Shown piece after piece: positions 37,701-50,944 of a DNA stretch of 64,000 nucleotides. Made by a program: the position numbers and the translations under genes. The stretch lies in assembly GCF_000006565.2 (NCBI RefSeq), contig NC_031469.1, positions 248,001 to 312,000 on the forward strand, in the 5' to 3' direction. The notes under the pieces are model-generated. The model was given only the letters and a program-made list of their open reading frames with translations, searched no databases and was not told where the DNA came from. The number at the start of each line of letters is the position of its first letter. Position 1 is the first letter of the stretch. Origin of the DNA: Toxoplasma gondii ME49 (Eukaryota > Apicomplexa > Conoidasida > Eucoccidiorida > Sarcocystidae).

Positions 37701-39432
37701 ATACACCTTGGACTGGATTATCGCGCCTTGGCTCTTCACAGGAGACCGAACGTGGCATCTCAAACACTCTCACTCAGCTGTCTCTATGGTATGCACCCCT
37801 GTGTCAGTTTCACGGCTTCAAGGGAAGAGGCCAGCCAGGAAGACATACGAACATCCTCTTGACACAAATGCCCATGGCGTTCGAGCATCTCTCCGTGTAC
37901 TTTCTGATGTGCATAGAGACAGAGGCCAAAGGCGAGACTCCGGCGAAAAACGCAGGGGAAGACGTAGAAGGGGGCCGAGTCCCAGGCGAAAGAGCCCAAC
38001 GGGGCAGAGCGTTTCGACGGCTGAGCACTTGCACGCACGGCCACTGTCGCGTCACTCAAACGTCCCGTGGAGGGATCGACAGAAGAAAAAATCAGCTTTT
38101 TCCACGCGTCTCCCTTTTGTCCACACCTGGAAATTGCTTCCGGGGTCTCGCACTCACCTCTTCGTGCCGTGCGATTTGTCCCTGACGCGCAGACGAGAGG
38201 TGCCAGAGCTCACGCTGCAGGAGATTGAGACTGAGCAGTTCTTCGAGGAGCCTTTCCTCCTCGTCTTCAGCTTCCTCGTACTCTTGCTGCGCAGCGCGGA
38301 GGTCCTCGGCGAGACGCAGCCGACCCTCTTGCGGGGTGTCGTTCCTGCCCACCTGTTCGTGGTCTCCTTGGTCTCCACGCAGCGGACTCTGCTCCGTCGT
38401 GTCGAGAGCGGTCCTTTCATCCTCCTGAACACAGGAAGACCCGCAGTCGTTTCCGCGGGTCGACGGCGCGTCCGCTGTGTTCGTCTCCTCGCCTTTTCTT
38501 CCTCCACGCGAGTCGAGCTGAGAAAGCGCCTGACCTTTGTCCACACGCTCGCGTCGCTCTTGCCTGCAGCGTCTCGCCGCTTCGGCCCGACGGAGCTTCT
38601 TCAGCCTCTCCAGTGCCCGCGTGTACTGGCGCAGCAGCGCCCGCTCGTCCTCCAGCTGCTTCTCCAGCTGGTCAACGGCGGACGAGAAGCATTTTGAACA
38701 CAGAGCCGCGTCGTCGAGAACGAACTGCGTCCAGTTCTCTCCCTCTGCAAGTCGCGCGACGAACCTCTGGCGGTGCGTTTCTTCGGAAGAGTGCCTCGAA
38801 AGCCCCTCTGGCGCAAGCGCCTGCGAGAAAGCAGAGGGACCAACAGAACCGTCCGCAGAGTGTGCCGTGGCAGCAACAGGTGAGGATGCAGAAACAGCCT
38901 CTTCGCGATGTCCCACGGCCGGCGCCAGAGTGCCGGGCAACGGAGAGAGGAGAACGAAAGAATCTTGCAAAGACGGAGAGCTGGCCGACTCGCCGCTCGG
39001 CGCACGCGGCGACGACAGCGAAACTGGAGCGCGTGAAAAGCCGGATACTGCCTCCGGCGTCTGCACTTGCGCGGTGTCGCGCGGCTCCGCGTGCGGTGTC
39101 GGTACACCTGAACTCGCTGAAGTCAACTGGGGCGCGTGCGGCGGAACTTTAACCGAGTCCCCCCCTTCGTTTCGGTCTTCCGAGTTCGCGGCAACAGAAA
39201 ACGCCGCCGGCATGCCAAGCGCGATCTGTGACACGGACGTCCCGGAAGCAGCTGGCGACGACGAAGAGCTGGAGGACAGACGGCGCGTTTCACGCGGAGT
39301 CTCTCCGGGGAAGCCGTGTGCAGAGCACTCCTCCGGCAAAAGGCAAGCGGGTGGGACCGCGTCATGAACGACGAAAAGCGGAGCCGCGCAGTCGATGCAT
39401 CGATGCAAAGACCTGGGAACCATCATTCTCAA
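34724..39432 (-). CDS. ATG6: Beclin-1/ATG6 autophagy protein
   Basis: Beclin-1/ATG6 is a subunit of the Vps34 phosphatidylinositol 3-kinase complex in autophagy and vesicle sorting. Six exons join in phase: 38158-39432, 37222-37357, 36446-36599, 35625-35748, 35189-35294 and 34724-34860, giving 643 residues. The start at 39432 is set by an N-terminal CIDCAAPL pair matching CQRCSQPL of human Beclin 1. A SFVLLS element matches the SFTLIG motif, and ALCSKCFSSAVDQLEKQL matches PLCEECTDTLLDQLDTQL. A coiled coil follows (about residues 245-440), rich in Glu, Arg and Leu. The C-terminal BARA/ECD domain is complete: NVMNDAFHIW, EINSGWGHMCLLLD, YRLVPRG, FFYRNRHFDEATVAFLECVQE and WTKAVKYLLIDLKWLLSYV. 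It is longer than human Beclin 1 because of Ser-rich inserts in exon 1. Confidence 0.92.
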
Positions 39433-42115
39433 AGTTCGGCTGTGAGAATCGCGCGATAGAAGGCAGAGGAAAAAGCCTGTTGAATTGTGGATCAGTTTCA
39501 GTGCCCACGGCAGAGCACTGGACTGGATATTCGGGCAATTGTGCTCCCATCAACACGAATCAAGACCTCTGTCAGAGGCGGGCGGAGGGAAAAGCAAATA
39601 AATACACGCAGTGCTTGTGCCCAGTGGGGGAAGCTCGAAATCGGAACGAAGGGGAAATCCCACGGACGAAACACGAGCACGGAGGCCAGCGTTTTCAGGG
39701 AAGTTACCGCGTGTCACCGACACAAAAAACTCTTGCCGCCAGTGAAGACTGGAACAGAGAACGGGGAGTGAAGAACGCGTTTCCGGAGTCGGTGGCCGAC
39801 AGGCCAAATGTCGACGAGAAAAGGCGTCACCGACAAAACATCTGGGAACAGCAGGCGGATAAAGACACGTGGCAATCACCTCCCTCACACCTTGAAGAAG
39901 GTGTAATTAAATACTTATATAAATGAATCTGTGTGTTTACATCCATTTCGCAAGACCCAAGCAAGAAATCGACACAAGTCACTGACTTTCAGCGGGTGGC
40001 ACACAGAAACGCGTTTAGGTTCGCGACGCGTTGTGCTCTACGCACCCTATTCCGGATTTGCGCCGGGTCTTTGCTGTTCCTCGATTCTTGTCTTCGCCTT
40101 TTGCGGCCGTTTCTCTCCGAACCGGATTTAGAGAAACCACAGGGGCTTCCCGTGCAGATATCGCACCACGACCGACAGGAACTCCGCTGAAAACGCGAAC
40201 CCTCCAGAACAGCCTACGGCCAGTGGGAAAGTGTCAAATGATTTTGCGGCAGAAGAATGAGGAAAGCGTAACCTTTTGCAGGAAGGAAAAACTGTCCTTC
40301 TTGACACGATACGCCGTCGTCTCTCGAGAAACGAGGTTCCCCTGCCGCCAGTGCCGGGTGTCCAGATTTGAAACGTGTATAATTTCCGAAATACTGGCGA
40401 GCTCCAACAGATTTTATGAAAAACAAAGGCAGCGGCTGCTCCCTACGCAAAAACTGACTACTGCGTAAACAGAAAAGTAACTGGTCCTCGCGTTGTCGAC
40501 ACCAGTGTGGCATTGCGACTGTGTCTCGTGCGCAAAGAACGTCTTTGTCCGAGCTACCAAACTGTCGTACTGGTTGCAAGGCAGCTCGAAGGCGGCGGCG
40601 CCGTTTTGACTCTTTGCTGGACAGTTGCAGCGATTTTTTGCCTCGAATTTTCTACCCAGAACCGTGGACTCCCGATGTTAGCTAATGCTTTTCGAGGGAA
40701 CCCGCAAATCTCCATCTACATGAGGCTGAATGGAAAGTGCCCTTCACGCAGAAGTCTCGATGTCTGGCTTCGTCAGAGGTAGCCATATCGGCTAGACGGG
40801 AGAGCGCTGTCAACTCGCGGTGCGGTTTCTGGACTGCATGCAACCCTTGCCGGCAATCGAGCTTGCAGACCTGCGGACGATGTCGAAAAGGGCTCTTCCT
40901 TCCTACTCGTTTCTCATTGTTTACAGGGAGTTCGTCCAGCGTGCCCCTCTCTGAGTCCCGATGTTCTTGGTTTTCCGGATTCCACGCAAACCCCCTCCAC
41001 GCCACGACCGAGCCCCTCACACGCGCTACCGCGGGTCAATCGGCGAACGGCGCGGCTCTGTTGACCATGGTGGGGTAGGTGCGCCTTTCAAGTCTCTTCT
41101 TTGTCTGTTATGCTTATCCAATGTAAAAGAGAGTCTCCTGCCGTTTCTTCCTGTGCTCTTTACGCACTCTCCTGTGGAAGCCACGGTCATTATGGGGAGT
41201 CTTCGTTTCCAGTAGTTCGTCGGGTGCTGATGCCGACGGCTGAGAGTGGCTAGATTCCCGCGAAAGAGGTGCGACTTCGCCGCTAATGTACCGCCATCCA
41301 AGATGTAATTCTCTGCCGCAGGTTCGGGCTAGCGAGACACAGACGCCTGAGTTTCGTATGAGTGCCTTTCTTCCAGGATCCATGTTCTGTGGAGCTGTTC
41401 ATGGCCACCATGTGTAAGAGTATGGCGCTTCCGAGTTCCCTGTAGCTGCAACCCGTGTGTGACTCCTGCCACTCGTCTCCTGGCCACCAGTCTGCGATCT
41501 CTAGCTTGTCTGCTTCCCCGTTGCGGTCTACCTGAATAAACTTTCCAGAGTTGGCACGCGAAAAGCTTAATTTTGCCATGCCGGCAAGCCCCTTTTGAGG
41601 TTGCAGATTTGCGTCTGGAAATCCTGTCTTCCTGCTGACGAGGGCTGCCTTTCTGGCCACCAGTCTCGCGTCGAGTTCCACCACGCGGCAGAAAAAGTCG
41701 CGCGGGTGCTCGATCGACAGGGTAGGCCGTGATGCATCATCTGGTGTCTTGTCCGCCTGTCTGGTGTATCCCCGCCCTGGAAAAGTCGAGCTTCTTTTCC
41801 TGCTCCTCACGAGGCTCTCTGGGTTTTCAGCTCTTCTGAGGTTCCAGCTGTTTGATACTCAGTTCAGAGAAACGAACCGCGTCTTTGCTTGCCCTGTCAC
41901 ACGTGAGTTTTCGTTCCGCGGGTGTCAGTGCCGGCGGCGAGACGGCCACTCGCTGCATTCCGTGTGCTCTGAGGCAGCTCCCCCAGTCTTCAGTTCATCT
42001 CTTGGCTTGGTTTTTTTCTCTCGTTCGACGACCATTGTCTCTTGGCTGACTCAAGAAGTCCAGGAAAAACGTCGATAAAGTCCGCTTCTTTCCTCTCTCA
42101 CGCGCTGTCGACACG
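39433..42115. other. Divergent promoter region of ATG6 and the PH-domain gene
   Basis: This 2.7 kb stretch separates two divergent start codons and should hold both promoters. An open frame at 39228-39926 on the plus strand overlaps ATG6 exon 1 and is its shadow. The region contains one copy of a short dispersed repeat (39502-39550). I see nothing else coding. Confidence 0.6.
39502..39550 (+). repeat. Short dispersed repeat, copy 1
   Basis: GCCCACGGCAGAGCACTGGA, then CTGGATATTCGGGCAATTGT, then GCTCCCAT. About 80-85% of positions match the reverse complement of 60083-60130. The element contains a short inverted pair, GAGCAC...GTGCTC. No target-site duplication was recognised. Confidence 0.7.
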
Positions 42116-45100
42116 ATGAGGATTGACCCCAATCAATTTCGAGCGTTCCTGCTTTCTTCTCCCCCAGGAGCGTGGCCTCCTGGCCTCTTTGCATGCGACG
42201 CCCCTGGAGCGTGCGACGCTTCAAAATGCTCGGCTGCCTCGACGGGTCTTCCGGAGTCCTCGCTTCCTCAGGCAGAAGTTTGTGTCTCTTCTTCCGATCA
42301 GGGCAAGCGTCTGGCAGCGAGGGCCACTCAGCACCGCGGGTTTCTCACGGAGTTTCTTCCAGTGCTGGAAAAGAGTCAAGTCCGGTTTTCAGTCGTGAAA
42401 GCCAACTTCCTCTTCCTCTTCCCACCCACAGACCTTCCCCCGCAGCAATGGCTGGAACAGCAGAGTGCACTTCTGGCTGGCATTCGAGGCCCAGAGAAAG
42501 AGGGCAGCGGAGACGGAATTTTCGACAGCGTGGAAATCCTTCTCCTCGAAGACGTACGTGTCTCTCCGATTCGGCGCAGACGGGTGGGTCTTCGAACTCC
42601 GGGTAAGCAGCCACCTCAAAAACAACGCGAGAGTTGAAGAGGGCAGATCGCTTCTTAACGGGTGTTCGCAAAAGGTACGTTCACTCCCTGAAAGGATAGA
42701 CAGGGACCTCACTTTGTATACCCGAGCCGCAAGAGTGCTTCCTGTCTCAACACTTCTCTCTTGTAGAAAGGAAATCCTGATGGCGCTGCTACATCGGTTC
42801 AGATGGCTACGCTGTGTCCAACGAACACTGGAGATGGCAGTGCCTGCTGCTTCCAAGGAAACGTATGAGTTGCAAACAGAAGAAACACATCACGCTTTCA
42901 GAGCGTTCCGGCGTCGCGATCGAGGACGCACGGTGGTGTTGAAACTTCGCTGACGCATTGCAACTTGCGTGCAAAGTATCTTTCGACAGGTGAAACGTCA
43001 GGGAGCATTAGAAGCGGGAGAACGGTGACACTGGGAGGATGCGTCAAGAGGAAATGTCGCTTGTAGGAGTTGCAAGACTCGCAGGTGTTGCTGGCGGGCT
43101 CAAGCTCTTTCAGACGCGTCCCTGTGCATTTGGTGTCGGGGCGAGTGTTCTCGTAGGCACTGCGTTCGGCGAGACTCTTCCAGATGAAGAAGACATCCAG
43201 TACGAAGAGCAAGACGATCGAGGGGGAAGAAACATTGGGGGAGACCCTTCTCAGTCGCAGCAAAAAATGGAAGAAGAACTTGACAGAGAGTTCGAGTACG
43301 GCGTTTCCTTGAAGTTTGAATCTCAGTTTTGTGAAGACGAATACCTCTTCTTCGCCCAGAATCGTTCATGCCGACAGGCTTGGCTCGACGCCCTAACCAA
43401 GTAAGGGGGAACTTCTGCATATTTTGGACGAATTCTTTAAGTGGGTTGAAATCGAAGGCACATTCCAGCTGTCTTGTGGTCTCTTGCGCCCTCGTAATCT
43501 CCTGATTTACGTGTTGAAGGGATTCGTGAACGTTACCCCTCTGTTGTCAACATCACTGTACATGCTTCAGTATGTTCTCTGTATTCCGAACTTCATCTTT
43601 CAGTCTGTTTCAATTGTTCTCACCGGATGTTGTTCCGTGCTGCTCAGCCACACTCTCACACATGCGTTCAATTTTCTGGTCCAGCTTCGGTTCAATACAG
43701 GTGTAGTTTGACATCCAGACAAGTCGGTTGCCCACGAGCTCTTTCACACATGTGTTCATTCACAAGTTTGTAGCTTTGATGTGTATGGGCTTCTGACGTG
43801 TTTTCTCCATATCGGCCATGGTCGTTTTTGAGACTTCTCTGCGGTCTGAGTTCGGCACACGCGCACCGATTCAGAACCTCTTTCAGCTTATATGAGGCCT
43901 TCTGTCACGAGTGTACTCCTGGTTCCTCTTTGTCGCCGTGTCTGTGTAACTCTACAAATGCTGTTCCCCTTTTCTCGTCTGTTGTTTCTGTGCTTGCAGA
44001 TCAGCCAACACCCGTGGCCAGATCGAAGCTCTCGTTGAGGCGGCAGCAGAGAGTGGCTTTGCTGCGAGTCGGTATTGGGCTCGGTGCCGGGCGCTGCGCT
44101 ATGAGGCTCAGAGGTGGAAGTCTCAAGTTCACTGCAACGCAGAGAACGGGGAAGGAAACTTGAGGTCTTGCAATACTAAGGAACACGATAAGTGAGAAGT
44201 TGTCAAGGAAACATTTAAGTAGTTGGACTTGTCCGTAACTGTCTGAGTCGAAATGTGCCGAGGAAGTGTTTTTGGTCACCCCAACAGACATAATTAGGTG
44301 CGTGCGGTGAGAGTAGAGATGATACGTGCAGGGGCGACTCGACGGTACGTGATTATACGTCGGCTTTCAGCTGGCGTTTTCACGAATGTCTGTCTTGATA
44401 CTTCCCTTCTATTTCCGTGGCTGAAGCTCATGCAAATGGTCCTCGTAACTTTGGGGGTCGACTCCGGGTTGTAATCTAACGACTTTCAGAGAACCTTCTA
44501 TCGCATACAGTCTCCTACATCCAGTCTGGTGCTTTCGGCGAGTTCACTCATGCGGTTGTCCCCGCGCATTTTGTGGGCAACCTCTCGCTTGTCTCTTTTC
44601 TTGCCAGTATGATCAAGGACTGTACAGGTGGTGTTGTGTTTCGCGTGCAGCTTGGATGCCTGAATTTGGTTTCAGTATGCGTCATCTATCCACTTCATAG
44701 TATGTGGCCGACCTGGAGATAAATGCGTCACCGCGGTTTCCATGATGATGCCAAAGCTTCGTCGAAGGAAATGTCGGTGCCTGCGCTGCTGTGAAAAGAC
44801 GCTTTTTGGTGACATTATAACACGGACGCCTGGTCTGCTTCAGAGAGCTGAAACTGCTGTGTCTCAAACCCCTACGACACCGCAATCGCTCCGCATTGTC
44901 GCTTCGATTTGTCTTGCGTTCTTCGTCCTTTCAGACTCTGCGAAAGAGTGGTGATATTGGAGGAGCTCGTGGACGCGCTGGAGGGACAGCTCGTCATGGC
45001 AGAGGAGGAGAAGTCGGAGGAAGGAATGAAACGCGAAGCCGCGATTCTCCAGGATGCGCTTTTAGTTGAAGCTGAGAAGGTAGGCTTTCTTTTTTTAACG

Positions 45101-48100
45101 ATACTTAGTGCCATCAATGCCTGATGTTTTTTTGACAGCGCCGCATCTGCTTACATAAGCTCCGATGCGAAGAGATTCTATACGGCTGCTGAAAAAGCTT
45201 CGACCCAGAACTCGAGAGCTCCTACAACACCTGTTCAAGTTCGGGAGTGCTAGCGACGTGGCTTTAGGGCAACTGATATGCCAGGAACTCTGAGAGAGTG
45301 GTTGCAGCTTAGAGCCGCTTGGTCTGCGTTCTTTCTGGCAAGGTTGTCCCGCCTTCCAGGTTCTGGTTTTCTTTCTATGGTTCAGATAGCGCCGACAAAA
45401 GACAGTGGAGCTGTTTTGTTTGTGCGAGAGTCGCTCATGACGACTGATGGCGAAAAAGAAGGCTGCGTCTATGCGGGGGGGTGTGGCTGTCTGTAGAGTT
45501 CGGGTTGTAAACGTGCGTGTGCGTGTTTTCCTGTGTTTCTCGCTTGTTTCAGACAAATCGTTTAACGCAGATTCTCTGTGACTTATCGGAGACGCTTCCG
45601 TGCGATGTCGGCGAGCAGATTCGACAACTCGCGAAGAAGGTCAACAGTCCTTCTTTTCCCCGTCCTTCGCCAATGGTTTCGGCAGATGCTGCCGGGACGG
45701 CGCGTGCAGAGAAAGACAATCTTTCGCAGAAGGCAGAGAATCAAGAGCTGGGCGTTCTTCCCATGTTCTCGAAAGTCGCGTTTCACGGCCTTTCGCCCTT
45801 GACAAGGAAGGAAGCAGAGAGAAAAGGAATGGAACAACGTGAAGCGTTCGGTTGGTCATGTCCCTCATCGCAGGCACCGTCGTCCCTATACGGCTCTCCC
45901 TTGTCGCTCGCGTCTCCCCCGTCCGCGCCGGGTGCCTTGTCTCCGCTGTACACCGAACGAGAGATACTCTCTGGCCCGGAAGGCATATGCAGAGAAACGC
46001 GGTGCTGTGAACGAAAGAACGAAGCAGAAAACGAGACGGCGAAAGCCTCTGCAAAAACCGCGGAACCGTTTGCGCGTTTTCAACAGCAGAGTCCATCTTC
46101 CTGTTCTGCCCTTGGCGACGCAAACGTTGTTGGAAGCGCTAGGTCTCCACCGAGGCGGAGTGTCTCGCCAGTGGTTGCAGCTCGCTCGCGCTCCGCTTCA
46201 CCGTCAGTTTCTGTTTCCTTCACTGCGCCCTCATGCATTCGAAAGGGGAGTGTGACCTCGAAAAAAACGTCCGCGCCGGTGAGTTCTGCCACCAATGTAC
46301 CGCAGCGTTCGAAAGAAGCGAGCACGACTGGTGGCTGCCCTGCACTCTCGCCTCCCCAGGGTGCCCCGCCTGCTTCCGGCCACGCTTCCGCTGAGGAACA
46401 AGGGGAGGTGGTGTCTTCTGCTTCTCCCACTTCTCCCCCTTTGTCTTTGCCAAAGGCGAGTGCTCTGCAGAGCTCCGGTGCAGGTTCCGGTGATGCCCCA
46501 CCGAAAAAGCTGATGGTGTCCAAGGCGTGTACAGTCAAAGTCGTCGATCGTGCTGGTGAGAAAGAATCTCAATCTCCACTAAGATTGGAGTCGACCCCGA
46601 AGGGCCCACCTGTCAGACTTCCACTATCCTCTGCTTCAGAAAATTGTTCGGAGACAAAACCTCCAGAAGGCAAGTCACAAGGTCGCGGGACAGAAAAAAC
46701 AACGGGGGACACGATGGCGAAACTCAAGGGTAAATGCCCATCAAAACCCAAGTCTTGTTTCGCTGGAAAGGGTCCCCCGTGTAAGAAAGCGGCGCTTCCG
46801 AAGAAGGGAGCGGAGACAGGACCTCAAGAGAAAGCAAAGGGGAGTGACACGCAACCGAACGAGGAAGCAAAGCGTTCCACTGCGAAAAGTGAAACACATA
46901 CGGCGAAGAAAACAGAAAACTCTGGGGCTGCTTCCGTTGTAGGAGCAGGAAAGTCAGGAGCCAATGAAAAGGCATCTGACAGCATGGAGAAAGAGAGGTC
47001 CTCGTACCCTGATCGGGAAGCCCACGCAGCAGCAGCGATCAACAAGGACGCGAAAGCTGAAGTGAAGGTTGGCTCCCCGAGCGGGACGAACCCACAGGGA
47101 CCAGTCGTACCTAAGACAGTCTCTGTCAAGAGTCCACCTGGAAATCTGCCGCCGAGAAAAGGACTAGACGAAGCAGACAAGGGAAGAGAAATCCCAGGCG
47201 ACAAAGGGGAGGAAGGGAAGAAGCGAGAGGAGGAATCGAACAGTATTGATGAGTCGACACAAAAACTAGAGCACAGTGATACAGGGGCAGGAAACGGGGC
47301 CAAGTCAGTTATCGTGGGGAAAGGTCCCCCTTCGAAAGCTGTTATCATGGTGGCAAAGGGAAAGGTGGCATTGGTAGGACAGGGGCCGCCTTCCGTAGGA
47401 ATTCCAGCATCACATGTCCCCTTGCCGGCAACGACCAAAGACGCGCCGTGTCTGCTAGCGAAACAGTCGGATCACATTCGAGGAACGCGCCCTTCGTGGC
47501 GCTCTGACACTTCTGCTGCTTTCGCTACCCCGACAGTGCATCCTTCGTTGGAGGCGCTTGGCAACGATTCGGATAAGGAAGCACATTTTAACTCCAAAGG
47601 ACCGCGGCGTTACGGATTAGTCCCGTCCACCAACGAACGCGACAGCGGCAGAGTTACGAGTTACATGAAACGAAAGGAACCTACAGGAGAAAAGATGGCG
47701 CTGAATGACCTAGAAAAAGTAGTTTCGTCGGTGAGCCAAGACAGCTTCTGCAGGCATTCAGGAACGATGGACAGACAAAGGAATTTAGTCGCCTTTCTGT
47801 TAAATGAGATAAGTGAGATCGACGTAGAAGAGAAGCCGAGGAAAGGAAAGGCAGCCGCTAGAAGAATACAACTGGACAAAGAGCTCGACTACCGAGGTTA
47901 CAGAGATGTTGACGTCAGCGACTTTCCACGCGAACCTACGACGCTGCAGAAGACGCGGCGTTCGTTGAGGAAAGTGGCGACGGAAAGTGATGAGCACTTC
48001 CGAATTGGCTTCCACAGCAGTGGTCGTGAACGGGGCTGTGAAGGCTTGGTCAAGAAAAACTCGCGTGGTCGAAGCGCCCGTTCAGCGTTTTTTGGTGATG

Positions 48101-48525
48101 ATGAAGACAGGTTTTCCAGTCGAACAGCTCCTTTCCGTTCCAGCTTAGTATCGCTCGAGTCGTCAGAAGAAAAGTCTGAGGAAGCCGACACGGAGTCTGA
48201 GGTTTATTTGTCTGTCATTCAGAAGGGCATCCGAGCCGACAGTATCGATAACCTCATTAAACGTCTTGATGTCCGCTGCCGCGAGGCCAGCGGCACTGCT
48301 CCCGGGAGCCAAGAACGATCTTTCAAAGACATAAAACACATGGAAAGATGCAGCAAAGGACCGTACGGACGTTTTCAAGTTCTCGAGCGTTTGCGATCAC
48401 TGGTAGAGGCCGAAGCTCGAGCTCCGGATCTGCCGGTGTGTGGCAGTCGTGGTCGTCGGTCCACTGAGCTCCTGAGCGCTTGCACGAGGAAAATGGACAA
48501 GAGCAACAGGAATGAGCGTCAATGA
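42116..48525 (+). CDS. PH-domain protein with coiled coil and long disordered tail
   Basis: Pleckstrin-homology domains bind phosphoinositides or proteins at membranes. Exons 42116-42553, 43114-43400, 44000-44113, 44935-45079 and 45553-48525 join in phase and give 1,318 residues. The split PH fold runs from about residue 85 (VRFSVVKANFLFLFPP, VEILLLED) to about residue 241 (VSLKFESQFCEDEYLFFAQ, then CRQAWLDALTK, with the conserved tryptophan of the last helix). A helical region with IEALVEAAAESGF and a Glu-rich coiled coil (LCERVVILEELVDALEGQL) follow. The 990-residue last exon is disordered, rich in Ser, Pro, Lys and Glu, with several KGPP/GQGPP motifs. The exon 2 acceptor at 43114 is the least certain point. 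I do not recognise a named orthologue. A cytoskeletal or membrane scaffold is possible but is only inference. Confidence 0.75.
46740..47410 (+). repeat. Irregular Lys-Gly-Pro-Pro motifs in the PH protein
   Basis: FAGKGPPCKKAALPKKG, VGKGPPSKAVIMVAKG and VGQGPPSVG recur within the disordered tail, with a related PKGPPVRLP slightly upstream (about 46600). The spacing is irregular, so these are dispersed motifs rather than a tandem array. Confidence 0.6.
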
Positions 48526-50944
48526 CAGCCGAGTGACAAGGGCAAAACCGATCGAACAAGATCACATGCTGTTCCGGTGCCTGTCATCCCAGAGAGTGAC
48601 AAAATGTTTGGTCCTTCTAAACCTGGTGAAATGCTCTCTCTTTATCCGCTATGACCGGGTCAGTCGTTTGTCCAGTCGAGCGTGTCAATCATCCTTGAGG
48701 CTGCTGTGCGTTCAGGTGGAATCAGATATTGGTTGAACCATGCAACTACACGATTGCAGAAAATTACCTTTGTTTTGCTATAGCATACCCAACACAAGTC
48801 ACATGTATCAGACGATGTCTACATCCCATGGTGCTTTGGGGAGAGAAAGCACTAGCTTTTCAAAACAGACGACTCAATATGTTAATTTAACCTTACGCTC
48901 CAACTTCCAACTCTTACGGAGTATCTAATTTACACTTACCAACAGTGAACCGATAACGCCATGTTTTCGGGAGGACTGCTCACAGAATTCAGACTCTCAT
49001 CAGAACAGCACTCTTGAATCGCGTAGGCATCACTATTGGATTCCCTGCCCTTCAATCACACGGGTTATACGTTGCTGCACCGGTGCCTTCAACACGGCGC
49101 ACGTTAAAGATTCCTTCTGTAGGGTTCCCTGCGTTTTCTAATGCTTGATACATGCATAGCCTCGCCAGCAAACGCGTCCTCTGCGTTGCAGTCAAGGAGC
49201 ATACCGAGTGACCTCGGGGACGACACAGAATTCCTCGGCCTTCTGTTCAAGATTAACACACCGCCTGTTCGAGCTCTTTCCGTTCATATCTTGTCATGAG
49301 TGTTGCGCCACAGTATTACACTGGTTAATTATTCCATCACGCTCTTCAAAATGTTGAACGAGGGCACCAGCAGCAAGCACCTCTTGTACAGAAACGTTGG
49401 GACCCGCCGCCGGTTCAGTCGATTGTGAAATATGTATGAAAGAAGTCAAGCTGAAAATAAGACGAGTTGTGCTCCTAGTTGCGAGGCATGATGCGGAGTG
49501 GACAGCAGCTAGGCACTTGTTGTGTTCTTGACTGCTTCACATATACCAACCGGCTGCTTGATTTCTCTGGCTTCAACATTGGAAGAACACGTCTGACGAC
49601 GCTCAGCTATGTTCTGCGTCAGCCTCTCCCACAGACGGGCGACCAAAGCGTTCGAGCCCTCGAAAAGCATGTACACGAAAAGCGACAATGCCTGGCTCGG
49701 CAGTTTTCTCCCAGCTTTCCGCTGGAAAGCAAAACGGAACATCCCCATGGGCATTGCGGGGACACAAAAACCATAGTAGACGCATGAACTTGGGAGTTTC
49801 TTTTCCTCTGGTTGGTTGTGTGCAGTGACGTCTTCTCAAGACACTGGCGCGGAAAGTCACCGATGAACGAGACAGATTAAATGTATAGAGAAATCGACGA
49901 AAGGTGAACGTGTTCCTCTCCTTTGTTTCACTCCTCTACGTTGAGGGGCACTTTTCCACAGGAGAGCGCGCGCCAGCGAAGCACATGTATCGGGGCGAGA
50001 AAGAACAAAGGCCAAGACCAGCATGAAAAACTCTTCCCACTGCTCGTCCCCTCTGTCCATCTGCCACATTTCCGTCTCTCTCTCAACAAGCCTCTCCACG
50101 GAAACGCTGCAGCAACATCTCATGGATACAACGGGAGAAAGGATACCGCTCTGTAAACGGTAGTGTCCGCCGACTGTCTTGTCGCCCGGACGCACCGTAG
50201 AGCCTTCGCCTCCTTTCCGGCTGCGGCCACCATCTCTTTTTCTGTGTGACTGCTTGCATCTCCATTCTGTTGGTGTTTGTCCTTTCAAATGTCTTCTGCG
50301 CAAGGCTTCGCATATACACTTTCCGCTGTCGATCCTTCGCATACTCCGTTTGCATCACAACTGGCTTCTCCACCCCGTCACCTTTGTCTCAGGTCTGGCG
50401 CTGCTCTTCATCAGTGTCCCGCTCCATCTTTTGACTTCCACCACAACACTCGCCTCTCATTCCAGCCTCCCAACTCGGCATACGGCTCCGCGTGTCTGGA
50501 CAAACCGACGTTTGCCGAAACACCAAAATTGAAGACACTCCTGGACCCCAATAAAACGGACTCCTTACTCCGGTCGTCCTCGGCCGCCGCGGTAGCTACC
50601 GGCCGCGCCTCCCCTGAATCCACGGCCTCTGAACACAGAACGCAAGTGCAGTTGGGAAAAACGCATTTGCCCTCACAAAATCCGAAAAGTATCCCTTTCT
50701 AGAAAAAATAAAAATCCAAATTTTCAACTCCATCTAACCAATACAGTTCACTCCACAGCGCGAAGGAGAGCGCCTCCCGTATGACAAACACTGCTGAACA
50801 TCTTCCACTATTCCCCTCTATCCGTATGCAACGTACACCATCACTATGCACACACACCCGTGAAAAACACATCTGTTAGGCTTTCGCTCGTAGAAGCATA
50901 GGTGGTTTTCCCGATTGAGGATTTGCGCGTCTGTTTCTTCGGTC
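48526..50944. other. Convergent 3' spacer between PH gene and Alba gene
   Basis: Two converging 3' UTRs are expected in this 2.4 kb. Open frames at 50277-50702 (plus, 141 codons) and 49857-50342 (minus, 161 codons) lie here, but neither shows a domain, signal peptide or splice context, so I do not call them genes. Confidence 0.55.

Noticed and set aside
38537..39367. Plus-strand frame of 276 codons
   Set aside because: Entirely antisense to ATG6 exon 1, where the minus strand carries the conserved Beclin residues.
39228..39926. Plus-strand frame of 232 codons
   Set aside because: Its first part is the antisense shadow of ATG6 exon 1, and the rest runs through the dispersed repeat.
46824..47438. 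Minus-strand frame of 204 codons
   Set aside because: Antisense to the large last exon of the PH gene.
49857..50342. Minus-strand frame of 161 codons downstream of Alba
   Set aside because: No recognisable family, and it overlaps other open frames on the opposite strand.
50277..50702. Plus-strand frame of 141 codons near the Alba 3' end
   Set aside because: No domain, signal or splice context; it lies in the convergent 3' UTR region and has a composition typical of spacer.
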